DNA of 64,000 bases from AP-15 sp963702685. GTDB lineage: Bacteria; Pseudomonadota; Alphaproteobacteria; ATCC43930; CGMCC-115725. The position numbers and the translations under genes were made by a program. Each line of letters opens with the position of its first letter. Position 1 is the first letter of the stretch. The notes below the pieces were generated by a model. That model had not been told where the DNA came from, did not search any database, and was given only the letters and a program-made list of their open reading frames with translations. Positions 34,058 to 43,525 of the stretch are shown in pieces. The DNA is taken from contig CAVPDQ010000008.1 in assembly GCA_963702685.1 (NCBI GenBank), forward strand, positions 248,001 to 312,000, written 5' to 3'.

Positions 34058-35455
34058 CTACTCCATCGCCTTGACGATTTCCTCGCACATTTTTTTGGCG
34101 TCGCCGAACAGCATCATCGTGTTGTCGCGGTAGAACAATTCGTTGTCGACGCCGGCGTAGCCCGAGGCCATCGAGCGTTTGACGAAGAGCACGGTCTTGG
34201 CGCGCTCGACCTCGAGGATCGGCATGCCGTAGATCGGCGAATGCGGGTCGGTTTTGGCGGCGGGGTTGGTCACGTCGTTGGCGCCGATGACAAACGCCAC
34301 ATCGGTCGCGGCGAAATCGCGGTTGATCTCGTCGAGCTCGAACACCTCGTCATAGGAGACGTTGGCTTCGGCCAAGAGCACGTTCATGTGCCCGGGCATG
34401 CGGCCCGCCACCGGGTGGATCGCATAGCGCACGCCGACCCCGTCTTTTTTGAGGAGATCGGCCATCTCGCGCAACGCGTGCTGGGCCTGCGCCACGGCCA
34501 TGCCGTAGCCGGGGACGATGACCACCGAGCCGGCATTCTTGAGGATAAAGGCCGCGTCCTCGGCGCTCCCCGATCTGACCGAGCGGTCGCCCGCGGCGGC
34601 GCTCGACGCGACCGCACCTCCTCCGGTCCCGAACCCGCCCAGGATCACATTGAAGATCGAGCGGTTCATCCCCTTGCACATGATGTAGCTGAGGATGGCG
34701 CCGGACGACCCGACCAAGGCGCCGGTGATGATCAGGAGGCTGTTCGACAAGGTAAAGCCGATGCCGCAGGCGGCCCAGCCCGAATACGAGTTCAGCATCG
34801 AGATCACGACCGGCATATCGGCGCCGCCGATCGGCACGATCAACAAAAAGCCGAGCAGCAGCGAGGCGATGAGGATCAGCCAGAACAGGGCCGGCGCCCC
34901 GCCGGTCGCGACAAAGAGGACGATCAAGAGGATCAGGAGAACGCCCAAGGCGGCGTTCGCCGGGTGCTGGCCGTGAAAGGTCAGCGGCCTTCCGGTGACG
35001 AGCCCCTGCAATTTGGCAAAGGCGACGATCGAGCCGGTAAAGGTGATCGCCCCGATCGCCATGCCGATCGACATTTCGACGAGGCTGCCGCCGTGGATCG
35101 CGCCCCGCACCCCGATCCCGTATTCCTCGGGCGCGCTGAAGGCGGCGGCGGCGACACACACCGCGGCAAGGCCGACGAGGCTGTGAAACGCGGCCACCAG
35201 CTGGGGCAGCGCGGTCATCTGGATCTTGAGCGCGATATAGGTGCCGATCGCCCCGCCGATCAGGATGCCGAGGACGATCAGCCAGTAGCTGACGACATGC
35301 GGCGAGGCCAATGTCGTCAGCACGGCGATCACCATGCCGGCGATGCCGAAGAAATTGCCGCCGCGCGCCGTCCGCGGCGACGACAAGCCGCGCAGCGCCA
35401 GGATAAAGCAGATCGAGGCGATCAGATAAAAGAACGCCGACAGGTTCTCGCTCAC
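34058..35455 (-). CDS. pntB: NAD(P) transhydrogenase subunit beta
   Basis: The 465-residue protein has about nine membrane helices at the N-terminus and the NADP(H)-binding domain III at the C-terminus. Domain III shows VVIVPGYGMAVAQAQHALRE, HPVAGRMPGHMNVLLAEA and FVIGANDVTNPAAKTD. With the alpha subunits it couples proton entry to NADPH formation. It is the last gene of pntAA-pntAB-pntB, with gaps of about 10 bases. Confidence 0.96.
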   Translation of the reverse strand: MSENLSAFFYLIASICFILALRGLSSPRTARGGNFFGIAGMVIAVLTTLASPHVVSYWLIVLGILIGGAIGTYIALKIQMTALPQLVAAFHSLVGLAAVCVAAAAFSAPEEYGIGVRGAIHGGSLVEMSIGMAIGAITFTGSIVAFAKLQGLVTGRPLTFHGQHPANAALGVLLILLIVLFVATGGAPALFWLILIASLLLGFLLIVPIGGADMPVVISMLNSYSGWAACGIGFTLSNSLLIITGALVGSSGAILSYIMCKGMNRSIFNVILGGFGTGGGAVASSAAAGDRSVRSGSAEDAAFILKNAGSVVIVPGYGMAVAQAQHALREMADLLKKDGVGVRYAIHPVAGRMPGHMNVLLAEANVSYDEVFELDEINRDFAATDVAFVIGANDVTNPAAKTDPHSPIYGMPILEVERAKTVLFVKRSMASGYAGVDNELFYRDNTMMLFGDAKKMCEEIVKAME

Positions 35456-35465
35456 CGGCAGCCCG

Positions 35466-35870
35466 CTATTTCTTGCGCTGGAACATTTGCAGCATGCGCT
35501 GGGTGACGATAAAGCCGCCGAAGATGTTGACCGCGGCGAGGGTCACCGCGACGAAGCCCATGATCTTGGCAAAGCTCAAGCCGAGCGGGCCGGCGGCGAT
35601 CAGCGCGCCGACGACGATGACGCTCGAAATCGCGTTGGTGACGCTCATCAGCGGCGAATGCAGGGCCGGCGTCACCCGCCACACCACGTGGTAGCCGACA
35701 AAGACGGCGAGCACAAAGACCGTCAGCTCGAAGACAAACGGAACGCCGGTTGCTGCGGCCGGCGCCGGGACCGTCAAGCCGCGGGCGAGCGCTTCCAAAT
35801 TGTGGGCGAGGCGGTCGGCATCGGCGGCGAGGCCATGGGCGCGATCGATCAGCGAAAGGGGGTCGGCCAT
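35466..35870 (-). CDS. pntAB: NAD(P) transhydrogenase subunit alpha, membrane part
   Basis: The 134-residue protein has three to four membrane helices (VFELTVFVLAVFVGYHVVW, ISSVIVVGALIAAGPLGLSF, VTLAAVNIFGGFIVTQRML). This is the separate membrane segment of the alpha subunit in alphaproteobacterial three-gene transhydrogenases. It sits between pntAA and pntB in one operon. Confidence 0.94.
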   Translation of the reverse strand: MADPLSLIDRAHGLAADADRLAHNLEALARGLTVPAPAAATGVPFVFELTVFVLAVFVGYHVVWRVTPALHSPLMSVTNAISSVIVVGALIAAGPLGLSFAKIMGFVAVTLAAVNIFGGFIVTQRMLQMFQRKK

Positions 35871-35881
35871 ATTGTCCTCGC

Positions 35882-37060
35882 TCAGCCGTTGGCGGCGGGC
35901 GCTGCCGCCTCGGCCGGCCGGGCGAAGGCCGGGTTTGCCACCACGCCGTTCTCGGTCAGCAAGGTGGCTTTGACGATCTCGTCCTCGGCGTCGATCTTGA
36001 GGTGGCCCTCCTTGTCGATCAAGAGGCCGAGAAACGCCAAGAGGTTGCGCGCGTAGAGCTGGCTCGCATCGACGGCGATGCGCGAGGGCACGTTCAGGTG
36101 GCCGATGATCGTGACCCCGTTCGCCGTGGTGACGATTTCGCCCGCGCGGCTCCCTTCGACATTGCCGCCCTGCTCGACGGCGAGATCGACGACGACCGAG
36201 CCCGGCGCCATCCCGGCGACCATCGCCTCGTTCAGCAGCAGCGGGGCCCGGCGGCCGGGAACGAGCGCCGTGCAGATCACAACGTCGGTGCGGCGCAACG
36301 CCTCGCCGATCTTCTCGCGCTGGCGGCGCTGGTAATCCTCGTCCATCTCGCGGGCATAGCCGCCCTTTGTCTCGGCGCTGCGCGCGGCGGCCTCATCGAC
36401 CGAGACGAAGGTGGCGCCGAGGCTTTCGACCTGCTCCTTGGCTGCGGCCCGCACATCGGTGGCGGAGACGATCGCACCGAGCCGGCGCGCGGTGGCGATC
36501 GCCTGCAAGCCGGCGACGCCGGCGCCCATCACCAGGACCCGCGCCGCCTTGATCGTGCCGGCGGCGGTCATCATCATCGGAAACGCCCGGCCAAACGCAT
36601 CGGCGGCGTCGAGCGCGGCTTTGTAGCCGGCCAGGTTCGCCTGCGAGGAGAGCGCGTCCATTGCCTGCGCGCGGGTTATGCGGGGCACCAGCTCGACGGC
36701 AAAGGCGTTGATCCCGGCAGCGGCATAGGCCTCGAGATCGGCCGAGTGCTCCAGCGGCTGCAGCAGGCCGATCAGGATGGCGCCGCGCCGGATATGCTGA
36801 AGCTCGTCGATCCCGTCTTCGCCGATCAGCGGACGCTGCACCTTGAGCACGATGTCGGCACCGTCGAGCGCCGCCGCCGCGTCCGCGGCGATCGTGGCCC
36901 CAGCCGCGGCAAAGGCCGCATCGGTAAACGATGCGCCGGCGCCGGCGCCGGCTTCGGCCACCACCTCGAGACCCATCGCGACCATCCGTTTGACGGTGTC
37001 GGGCGAGGCCGCGACGCGGCGTTCGAACGCCCGCCTTTCCTTGACGACGGCAACCTTCAT
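35882..37060 (-). CDS. pntAA: NAD(P) transhydrogenase subunit alpha, NAD-binding part
   Basis: The 392-residue soluble domain I resembles alanine dehydrogenase. It has VKERRAFERRVAASPDTVKR at the N-terminus, the NAD-binding VLVMGAGVAGLQAIATARRL and TALVPGRRAPLLL. It is the first gene of the pnt operon, with its promoter in the 276-base gap shared with the divergent sigma-factor gene. Confidence 0.95.
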   Translation of the reverse strand: MKVAVVKERRAFERRVAASPDTVKRMVAMGLEVVAEAGAGAGASFTDAAFAAAGATIAADAAAALDGADIVLKVQRPLIGEDGIDELQHIRRGAILIGLLQPLEHSADLEAYAAAGINAFAVELVPRITRAQAMDALSSQANLAGYKAALDAADAFGRAFPMMMTAAGTIKAARVLVMGAGVAGLQAIATARRLGAIVSATDVRAAAKEQVESLGATFVSVDEAAARSAETKGGYAREMDEDYQRRQREKIGEALRRTDVVICTALVPGRRAPLLLNEAMVAGMAPGSVVVDLAVEQGGNVEGSRAGEIVTTANGVTIIGHLNVPSRIAVDASQLYARNLLAFLGLLIDKEGHLKIDAEDEIVKATLLTENGVVANPAFARPAEAAAPAANG

Positions 37061-37336
37061 CGAGCGGCTGATCCTGATTGGGCGGGCCGGCGAGCGCCCA
37101 CAATGCCGTCAGCCCGGCGCTTTGTGAAGAGCGAACCCATGGCGGTAGGCCCGTTTCACCCTGCTGTGAGGTCTTTTCGCGACGTGGTAAAATGCCGCGC
37201 TAGGATGGGACGCGCTGGCGCGGGCTGGGGCGGCATGCGGTGGCGCGGCGATCGGCGCGGAGCTGTTATGGGGACGCTTTTGCCGGAGGCCGCATACCAA
37301 GGGCGGCGCAATGGGAATAGGATTTAAGGAGGTCCG

Positions 37337-37936
37337 TTGTCGCTGCGGCAGGAAACGGCGGAAACGCGGCTGCGCCTCGTCTCCAGCGAGGCGCCGGCGG
37401 AAGATGCTTTTCGCGACCAGCTGATCGCGGTGCTGCCGCGCCTGCGCCGTTTTGCGCGTGGGCTCGCGCATTCCGTGGTCGCGGCCGACGATCTGGTTCA
37501 GGCGGCGTGCGAGCGGGCGCTTGCTCGGCGTCATCAGTTTCAGGAGGGCACCCGGTTCGACAGCTGGATGTTTCGCATCGTGCAGACGATCTGGATCGAC
37601 CAGATCCGCGCCGGCAAGGTGCGCAAGGAGGGCAGCGAGATCGCCGCCGAACGGATGGGATCGGACGAAACGGTGCGACGCGCCGAGGCCCGGCTGGCGC
37701 TGGGCGAGGTGGGGCGCGCGCTCGATCGCCTGGCGCCCGACCAACGCACGGTGCTGTTGCTCGTCACGGTCGAGGGGCTGTCCTATAGGGAGGCTGCGGA
37801 GGTCGTGCAGGTGCCGGTCGGGACCATCATGAGCCGCTTGGCCCGCGCTCGCGCCGCGTTGCAGGTGCAGCTCGAAGCCGGGGCTGGGAGGGACAGGAGC
37901 ACATCGGGATGGAAGAGCTCAGCGACGAGCGTCTGA
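37337..37936 (+). CDS. ECF-type RNA polymerase sigma factor
   Basis: The 199-residue protein has region 2 (RRFARGLAHSVVAADDLVQA, FDSWMFRIVQTIWIDQ) and region 4 (LDRLAPDQRTVLLLVTVEGL, SYREAAEVVQVPVGTIMSRL). It starts with TTG at 37337, supported by AAGGAGG just upstream. The end overlaps the start of the downstream anti-sigma gene by 28 bases, so the two are translated together. No target promoter motif could be assigned by eye. Confidence 0.92.
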   Translation: MSLRQETAETRLRLVSSEAPAEDAFRDQLIAVLPRLRRFARGLAHSVVAADDLVQAACERALARRHQFQEGTRFDSWMFRIVQTIWIDQIRAGKVRKEGSEIAAERMGSDETVRRAEARLALGEVGRALDRLAPDQRTVLLLVTVEGLSYREAAEVVQVPVGTIMSRLARARAALQVQLEAGAGRDRSTSGWKSSATSV

Positions 37937-38775
37937 TCGCCTATCTCGACGGCGAGCTCGACGCAGCGGAGCACAGAGAAGTCGCCATCCGGCTCGACCG
38001 CGATCCGGCCGCGGCCGAGAAGGCGGCAGCCTTTGCCCAATCGGCACGATTGCTGCGCCGCACCCTCGGCGAGGTCGTGCGCGAGCCGGTGCCGGAGCGG
38101 CTGATTGCCGCGGTCCGCGGCGAGAGGGCGAGGGCGCCCGGCGCGCGGATCGTGCCGTTTGTCCGCCGGCCGGGGAAACGGCGGGTCGCAGCGCGGCAAT
38201 TTTGGCGGGCGGCGCTGCCGGTGGCGGCTGGGCTGTTCGGGGTCGTCGTCGGCGCCGGCGGCGCCTATTTCGGCGCCGGGATGCTCGCGCGCCCCGGCGA
38301 TGCCGAGCGGCCTGCGCTGGAGGCCGCCGCCGCCAACAACATGTGGCTCGACACCGCAGCCGGGTATTTCAAGCTGTTCGTCAGCACCGGCGACAACACG
38401 CTCGTCGATGTTCCGGCGACCGGCGACGTGCGCGCCGCGCTGCAAAAGATCAGCCAAAGCCTGCCGCAGACGGTCCGCCTGCCGGATTTGAAGCCGTGGG
38501 GCCTGGCTTTTCGCGGCGCCCGCCTGGTGGTCGTCGAAGGGCGCCCCGCCGCCCAGCTGGTCTACACCACCGACAACAAAGCGATCGGCCCTTTGGCGCT
38601 GATCATCGGCTCGTCGAAGCAGGCCGACATTTCGCCCACTTTCGACCGCCGGCAGGATGTCAACGTGCTGTATTGGCGGCATCAGGGCCGTGCCTATGCC
38701 CTCGTCGGCCAGGCCGATATCGGCTATCTTTGGGGCATCGGCAACGATGTCGCTTGGCAGCTCGACGCGATCTGA
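37909..38775 (+). CDS. Membrane anti-sigma factor
   Basis: The 288-residue protein starts with an anti-sigma-like cytoplasmic domain, ELSDERLIAYLDGELDAAEH. It has a single membrane helix near 100-125 (ALPVAAGLFGVVVGAGGAYF) and an outside domain of about 160 residues with LPDLKPWGLAFRGARLVVVE. No zinc-binding HxxxCxxC motif is present. Overlap with the sigma gene supports the pairing. The outside domain would sense an envelope signal. Confidence 0.86.
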   Translation: MEELSDERLIAYLDGELDAAEHREVAIRLDRDPAAAEKAAAFAQSARLLRRTLGEVVREPVPERLIAAVRGERARAPGARIVPFVRRPGKRRVAARQFWRAALPVAAGLFGVVVGAGGAYFGAGMLARPGDAERPALEAAAANNMWLDTAAGYFKLFVSTGDNTLVDVPATGDVRAALQKISQSLPQTVRLPDLKPWGLAFRGARLVVVEGRPAAQLVYTTDNKAIGPLALIIGSSKQADISPTFDRRQDVNVLYWRHQGRAYALVGQADIGYLWGIGNDVAWQLDAI

Positions 38776-38829
38776 CGGGGGGAACGCCCATCGCCCGCAG
38801 CAGGCAGAGGGCCGGACGAGGATAAGCCG

Positions 38830-39504
38830 ATGCGATTGCTGCTGGTCGAAGACAATGAACGGTTTGCCGCGCTGCTGCGGCGGGGCCTCTCGGCGGCGGG
38901 CTTTGTTGTCGATATGCTGGGCACCGCCGAGGATGCGATCGCCGCGTTGCGGGCGAACCGCTTTGAGGTCGTGGTGCTCGATCTCGGCCTGCCCGACGCC
39001 GACGGGCTCGACGTGCTCGGCGACATGCGCGGCCGGCGCGACGCGACGCCGGTGCTGATCCTGACCGCCCGAGGCAGCCTGAAGGACCGAATCACCGGTC
39101 TCGGCAGCGGCGCCGATGATTATCTGGTCAAGCCGTTTGCGCTCGAAGAGCTGGTGGCGCGGTTGCGCGCCTTGCTGCGCCGGCCGGGCAATTTGCTGGG
39201 TGTTGCGCTCGAGCTCGGCGACGTCACCCTCGACACCTCTGCACGGCAAGTCTTTGTCGGCGGCCAGCCGCTGTTCTTTTCGCCGCGCGAGATCGCCGTC
39301 CTCGAGCATCTGCTGCGGCGCAGCGGCCGGGTGGTCGGCAAAGGGCTGCTCGAAAGCAACCTCTACGGGCTCTCGCAGGAAATCGGCTCGAATGCAGTCG
39401 AGGTCTACGTCCACCGGCTGCGCAAGCGGCTCGCCGAGGTCGGTGCTTCGGTCCAGATCCACACCCTGCGCGGCGTCGGCTATCTGATCGCCGAGAAGAG
39501 ATGA
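38830..39504 (+). CDS. OmpR/PhoB-type response regulator
   Basis: The 224-residue protein has a receiver domain with acidic Glu7/Asp8, phosphoacceptor Asp51 in VVLDLGLPDADG and Lys in VKPFALEE. A winged-helix DNA-binding domain follows, with FFSPREIAVLEHLLRRSGRV and VEVYVHRLRKRL. It resembles the QseB/TctD group. The histidine kinase gene begins one base after its stop. Confidence 0.94.
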   Translation: MRLLLVEDNERFAALLRRGLSAAGFVVDMLGTAEDAIAALRANRFEVVVLDLGLPDADGLDVLGDMRGRRDATPVLILTARGSLKDRITGLGSGADDYLVKPFALEELVARLRALLRRPGNLLGVALELGDVTLDTSARQVFVGGQPLFFSPREIAVLEHLLRRSGRVVGKGLLESNLYGLSQEIGSNAVEVYVHRLRKRLAEVGASVQIHTLRGVGYLIAEKR

Positions 39505-39505
39505 G

Positions 39506-40903
39506 TTGATCCGCTTCCGCTCGGTCGTTTCGCGGATTGTCGCGCTGCATGTCGCGGCGATTGTCGTCGCATCGATCTGCATGCCGATGGCGCTGTACCT
39601 GATGCTGAAAAGCGCGGCGCAACAATTGCACGAGCGGGCATTGCGCGACCAGGCGGCCGAAATCTCCCACTATCTGCGGATAGGGCCGGACGGCCAGCCT
39701 CGTCTGTCGCTGACGGCGGCGCTGCGCGAGTTCTATTCCGGCGCCTACGGCCGGGCCGCTTTTGCCGTGCTCGATCGCGAAGGCCAGGTGCTGTTCTCGT
39801 CGCTGCCGGGGAACCGGGCGATCGGGCCGGTGCAGCAGAGCGGCTCGCCGGTCGAGTTTTTCACGCTTCATCGCAAGGGTGGCGATGTCGCCGCGGCCAG
39901 CGTCGCAGAAGAGGCCGCCGGTCGCACACTGTTTGTCCAGGTCTCGGAAGACCTCGCCCACCGCGATGTGCTGATCGACGACATCGTGTCCCAGTTTTTC
40001 CCGCGGGTGGGGTGGATCATCGGCCCGATCTTGCTGCTGCTGCTGCTGATCGACGTGGTGATCTTTCGCCGCGCCATGCGCCCGATCGTCGATGCCTCGG
40101 CGCTCGCCGAAAAGATCGGGCCGAACCGGACCGGGCTGCGGCTGCCCGAAGCTTCGATGCCGCGCGAGGTCGAGCCGCTCGTCCACGCGGTGAACCAGGC
40201 GCTCGACCGGCTCGAAGAAGCGTTTCTCGCTCAGCGCGAGTTTACTGCCGACGCGGCGCACGAATTGCGCACTCCGCTCGCGATCCTGCGGACCCAGGTC
40301 GACATGATCGAGGACCGCGAGCTCGCCGATGCGCTGCGCAACGATGTCGAAAGCATGAGCCGGCTGGTCAACCAGCTCCTGGAGATGGCCGAGCTCGAAG
40401 CCTTTGTCATCGGTGCTGACGAGATCGCCGACCTGGGCGCGGTGGCGAGCGAGATCGCCGCCTATATCGCGCCGCTTGCATTGGCGCGCGGCAAGACCGT
40501 GGCGGTGACCGAGCCGCGCCGTCCGGTTCGCGTGCGCGGCAACAGCGACGCGCTGGGCCGCGCGGTGCGCAACCTGGTCGAGAACGCGCTCGCCCACACC
40601 GCGCCCGGCACCAGCGTCGAGATCGTCGTCGATCGGGCGGGCGCGTTGCAGGTCATGGACCACGGCCCGGGTGTGCCGGCGGCTGCCCGCGCCCACATTT
40701 TTCGACGGTTTTGGCGCGGCGACCGCCGCCGCAGCGGCAGCTCCGGGCTTGGGCTGGCGATCGTCTCGCGCATTGTCGAGATGCACAACGCCATGATCAC
40801 GGTCGGCGACCGGCCGGGCGGTGGTGCGGTGTTCACGATTCGGTTTGCGGCGGTGGCGGCGCCGCCGGCCGCAGCCCCGGCGCAGCTCGAAACCGCCGGC
40901 TGA
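39506..40903 (+). CDS. Sensor histidine kinase
   Basis: The 465-residue kinase begins with TTG one base past the response-regulator stop. Membrane helices at about 10-33 and 168-187 bracket a periplasmic sensor of about 130 residues. The H-box FTADAAHELRTPLAILRTQ has His252. The ATPase domain has N-box AVRNLVENALAHT, G1 DHGPGVP and G2 GSSGLGLAIV. It should phosphorylate the regulator encoded upstream. Confidence 0.94.
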   Translation: MIRFRSVVSRIVALHVAAIVVASICMPMALYLMLKSAAQQLHERALRDQAAEISHYLRIGPDGQPRLSLTAALREFYSGAYGRAAFAVLDREGQVLFSSLPGNRAIGPVQQSGSPVEFFTLHRKGGDVAAASVAEEAAGRTLFVQVSEDLAHRDVLIDDIVSQFFPRVGWIIGPILLLLLLIDVVIFRRAMRPIVDASALAEKIGPNRTGLRLPEASMPREVEPLVHAVNQALDRLEEAFLAQREFTADAAHELRTPLAILRTQVDMIEDRELADALRNDVESMSRLVNQLLEMAELEAFVIGADEIADLGAVASEIAAYIAPLALARGKTVAVTEPRRPVRVRGNSDALGRAVRNLVENALAHTAPGTSVEIVVDRAGALQVMDHGPGVPAAARAHIFRRFWRGDRRRSGSSGLGLAIVSRIVEMHNAMITVGDRPGGGAVFTIRFAAVAAPPAAAPAQLETAG

Positions 40904-41096
40904 GCCCGGCGCGGGACCGCCGCCAAGCCAAGAACCCTGGACCGGAGAACCCCTGGACCGGCTGGGCCGCCTCGGGCATGATCTGCGACCCAATTTCGAT
41001 CGGCATCCTCGCATCGACGCGCGGAATTTCGCGGTTGCGGGCAGGTGACGCTCGTGCGCAGAACGCGCTCGACCAATCGGCAGGAAGGGCTGGAGC

Positions 41097-43370
41097 ATGG
41101 CTTCTATCGAATCGACCCCGGAAATGGCGGAGAAGGTCTATGCCGCGATGGCGCGCAACCTCGCGGTGGTCCGCCGGCGCCTCGGCAGACCGCTGACCTT
41201 GGCCGACAAGGTCCTGCTCGGGCATCTCGACGATCCGGAGCACCAGGAGCTCGAGGCCGGGCGCAGCTATCTCCTGGTCCGCCCCGATCGGGTCGTCTTT
41301 CAGGATGTGCTCGGCCAGACGGGGCTCTTGCAGTTCATGCAGACGCGCCGCCCGCGGGTCGCGGTGGCCTCGACCATCCACTGCGACCATTTGATCCAGG
41401 CGCGGGTCGAGGGCGCCCGCGATCTGCGCGAGTCGCTGGCCGAGAACCAGGAGGTCTACGATTTCCTGCGCTCGGCCGCGGCCAAATACGGTCTCGGCTT
41501 CTGGGGGCCGGGGGCCGGCATCATCCATCAGGTGGTGCTGGAAAATTACGCCTTTCCCGGCGAGCTGATCATCGGCACCAACTCGCACACCCCCAATGCC
41601 GGCGGGCTCGGCGCGTGCGCGGTCGGGGTCGGCGGCGCCGACGCGGTCGAGGTCACCGCCGGGCTGCCGTGGGAAGTGCTCTACCCGCGGCACATCGCGA
41701 TCTATCTGACCGGGCAGATGAGCGGATGGACCGCGCCCAAGGACGTGATCCTCTATGTCGCCGGGGCGCTGACCGTGTCGGGTGGGACCAACGCGATCGT
41801 CGAATATATCGGCCCCGGCGCGCGCACGATCAGCGCCACCGGCAAGGCGACGATCACCAATATGGGCGCCGAGCTGGGTGCCACGACGTCGATGTTCCCC
41901 TATGACGAGCACATGGCGCGCTATCTGCGCGCGACCGGCAAGGCGGGGCTGGTGCCGCTCGCCGAGCAGCATCGGGACATGCTTGCACCCGACAAGGAGG
42001 TCGAAGCCGACCCGGCCAAATATTACGACCGCGTCGTCGAGCTCGATCTTTCAAAGCTCGAGCCCTTTATGGTCGGCCCGCATTCGCCCGACCGGGCGCG
42101 GCCGATCTCCAAGCTCGCCGCCGAGGTGGCCGACACCAAGAACGGGTTTATCGACCCTATCGCGACGGCGCTGATCGGCAGCTGCACCAACTCTTCCTAC
42201 GAGGATATGAGCCGTGCGGCCGATGTTGCCGAGCAAGCCAAAGCGCACGGCATCAAGGCGGCGGTGCCGTTTCTGGTGACGCCGGGCTCCGAGCAGGTGC
42301 GGGCGACGATCGAGCGTGACGGCCAGATGCAGTCGCTGAAGGACATCAACGGCACGGTGCTGGCCAATGCCTGCGGCCCGTGCATCGGCCAATGGCGGCG
42401 GGCGACGGCGGAAAGCACCGTGCCGAACACGATCGTCACCTCGTACAACCGCAATTTCCCGCGGCGCAACGACGAGCAGCCGACGACGATGAACTTTATC
42501 GGCAGCCCGGAGATCGTGACCGCCATGGCGCTTTCCGGCCGGCTGTCGTTCAACCCGCTGACCGACAGCTTGACCGGCGCCGACGGCCGGCCGTTCCGGC
42601 TCGACCCGCCAAAGCCTGCGCCCGAGGTGCCGGCGCACGGTTTCGACGCCGGGCATGCGACCTATATCGCGCCCCCCGAAGACGGCAGCGGCATCGAATT
42701 GGCGGTCGATCCGAACAGCGAGCGGCTGCAGCTGATGTCGCCGTGGCTCGCCTGGGACCACAAGGATTTCGTCGATTGCCCGGTGCTGATCAAAACGCAA
42801 GGCAAGACCACCACCGACCATATCTCGCCGGCCGGCCCGTGGCTGCGCTATCGCGGGCATTTGGACAAGTTCAGCGACAACATGTTCATGGGCGCCACCA
42901 ACGCCTTTACCGGCGAGACCGGCACCGGGATCAATGTGCTGAGCGGCGAAAAGGGTGTGGCGATCGCCAAGATCGCACGCGACTACAAGGCGCGCGGGGT
43001 CAAATGGGTCGCGGTCGGCGACCATAACTACGGCGAGGGATCGAGCCGCGAGCATGCCGCGCTGTCGCCGCGGCTGCTCGGCGGGGCGGCGGTGATCGCG
43101 CGCAGCTTTGCCCGCATCCACGAATCGAACCTGAAAAAGCAAGGTCTCTTGGCGCTGACCTTTCAGAGTCCGGCCGACTATGACCGGGTTCGCGCCGATG
43201 ATCGCCTCAGCCTCGTCGGGCTCGAAGAGATGGCTCCCGACCAGCCGGTCGAGTGCCGCATAAAGCACGCCGACGGCACCGGCGAGACGCTAAAGCTCAA
43301 CCATACTTTCAGCGCCTCGCAGCTCGAATGGTTCCGCAAAGGCTCGGCGCTCAACCTGTTTCACCACTGA
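41097..43370 (+). CDS. Aconitate hydratase, mitochondrial type
   Basis: The 757-residue enzyme isomerises citrate to isocitrate. Iron-sulfur ligands Cys363 (GSCTNSSYEDM), Cys426 and Cys429 (ACGPCIGQW) have the spacing of mitochondrial aconitase. Other blocks are GTNSHTPNAGGLG, SYNRNFPRRND, TTTDHISPAGPW and GDHNYGEGSSREHAALSPR. The length and ordering fit the mitochondrial aconitase branch rather than AcnA/IRP (about 890 residues) or AcnB. The upstream 190 bases contain a repeated CCCTGGACCGG. Confidence 0.93.
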   Translation: MASIESTPEMAEKVYAAMARNLAVVRRRLGRPLTLADKVLLGHLDDPEHQELEAGRSYLLVRPDRVVFQDVLGQTGLLQFMQTRRPRVAVASTIHCDHLIQARVEGARDLRESLAENQEVYDFLRSAAAKYGLGFWGPGAGIIHQVVLENYAFPGELIIGTNSHTPNAGGLGACAVGVGGADAVEVTAGLPWEVLYPRHIAIYLTGQMSGWTAPKDVILYVAGALTVSGGTNAIVEYIGPGARTISATGKATITNMGAELGATTSMFPYDEHMARYLRATGKAGLVPLAEQHRDMLAPDKEVEADPAKYYDRVVELDLSKLEPFMVGPHSPDRARPISKLAAEVADTKNGFIDPIATALIGSCTNSSYEDMSRAADVAEQAKAHGIKAAVPFLVTPGSEQVRATIERDGQMQSLKDINGTVLANACGPCIGQWRRATAESTVPNTIVTSYNRNFPRRNDEQPTTMNFIGSPEIVTAMALSGRLSFNPLTDSLTGADGRPFRLDPPKPAPEVPAHGFDAGHATYIAPPEDGSGIELAVDPNSERLQLMSPWLAWDHKDFVDCPVLIKTQGKTTTDHISPAGPWLRYRGHLDKFSDNMFMGATNAFTGETGTGINVLSGEKGVAIAKIARDYKARGVKWVAVGDHNYGEGSSREHAALSPRLLGGAAVIARSFARIHESNLKKQGLLALTFQSPADYDRVRADDRLSLVGLEEMAPDQPVECRIKHADGTGETLKLNHTFSASQLEWFRKGSALNLFHH

Positions 43371-43382
43371 AGGGCAATGGTT

Positions 43383-43424
43383 TGCAGGCCGGGGCATGCA
43401 GGCCGGGGCTTGCAGGCCGGGGCT
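43383..43424. repeat. Three 14-base tandem repeats
   Basis: The unit TGCAGGCCGGGGCT occurs three times in a row, the first with a final A. It lies directly after the aconitase stop and before gspG. No gene is seen in it. Confidence 0.75.
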
Positions 43425-43525
43425 GACGGGGCGGTTTTTCGCCCGCGCCGTAAAGAAGCCCCAATCCGGCGCCAACGTAAAGCCGTCGAAGAGGTCGCGG
43501 TTTGGTGGTTTTGACCGATCTGACG

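Noticed and set aside
34028..35506. Plus-strand frame opposite pntB
   Set aside because: Antisense of a conserved transhydrogenase subunit; no recognisable domain.
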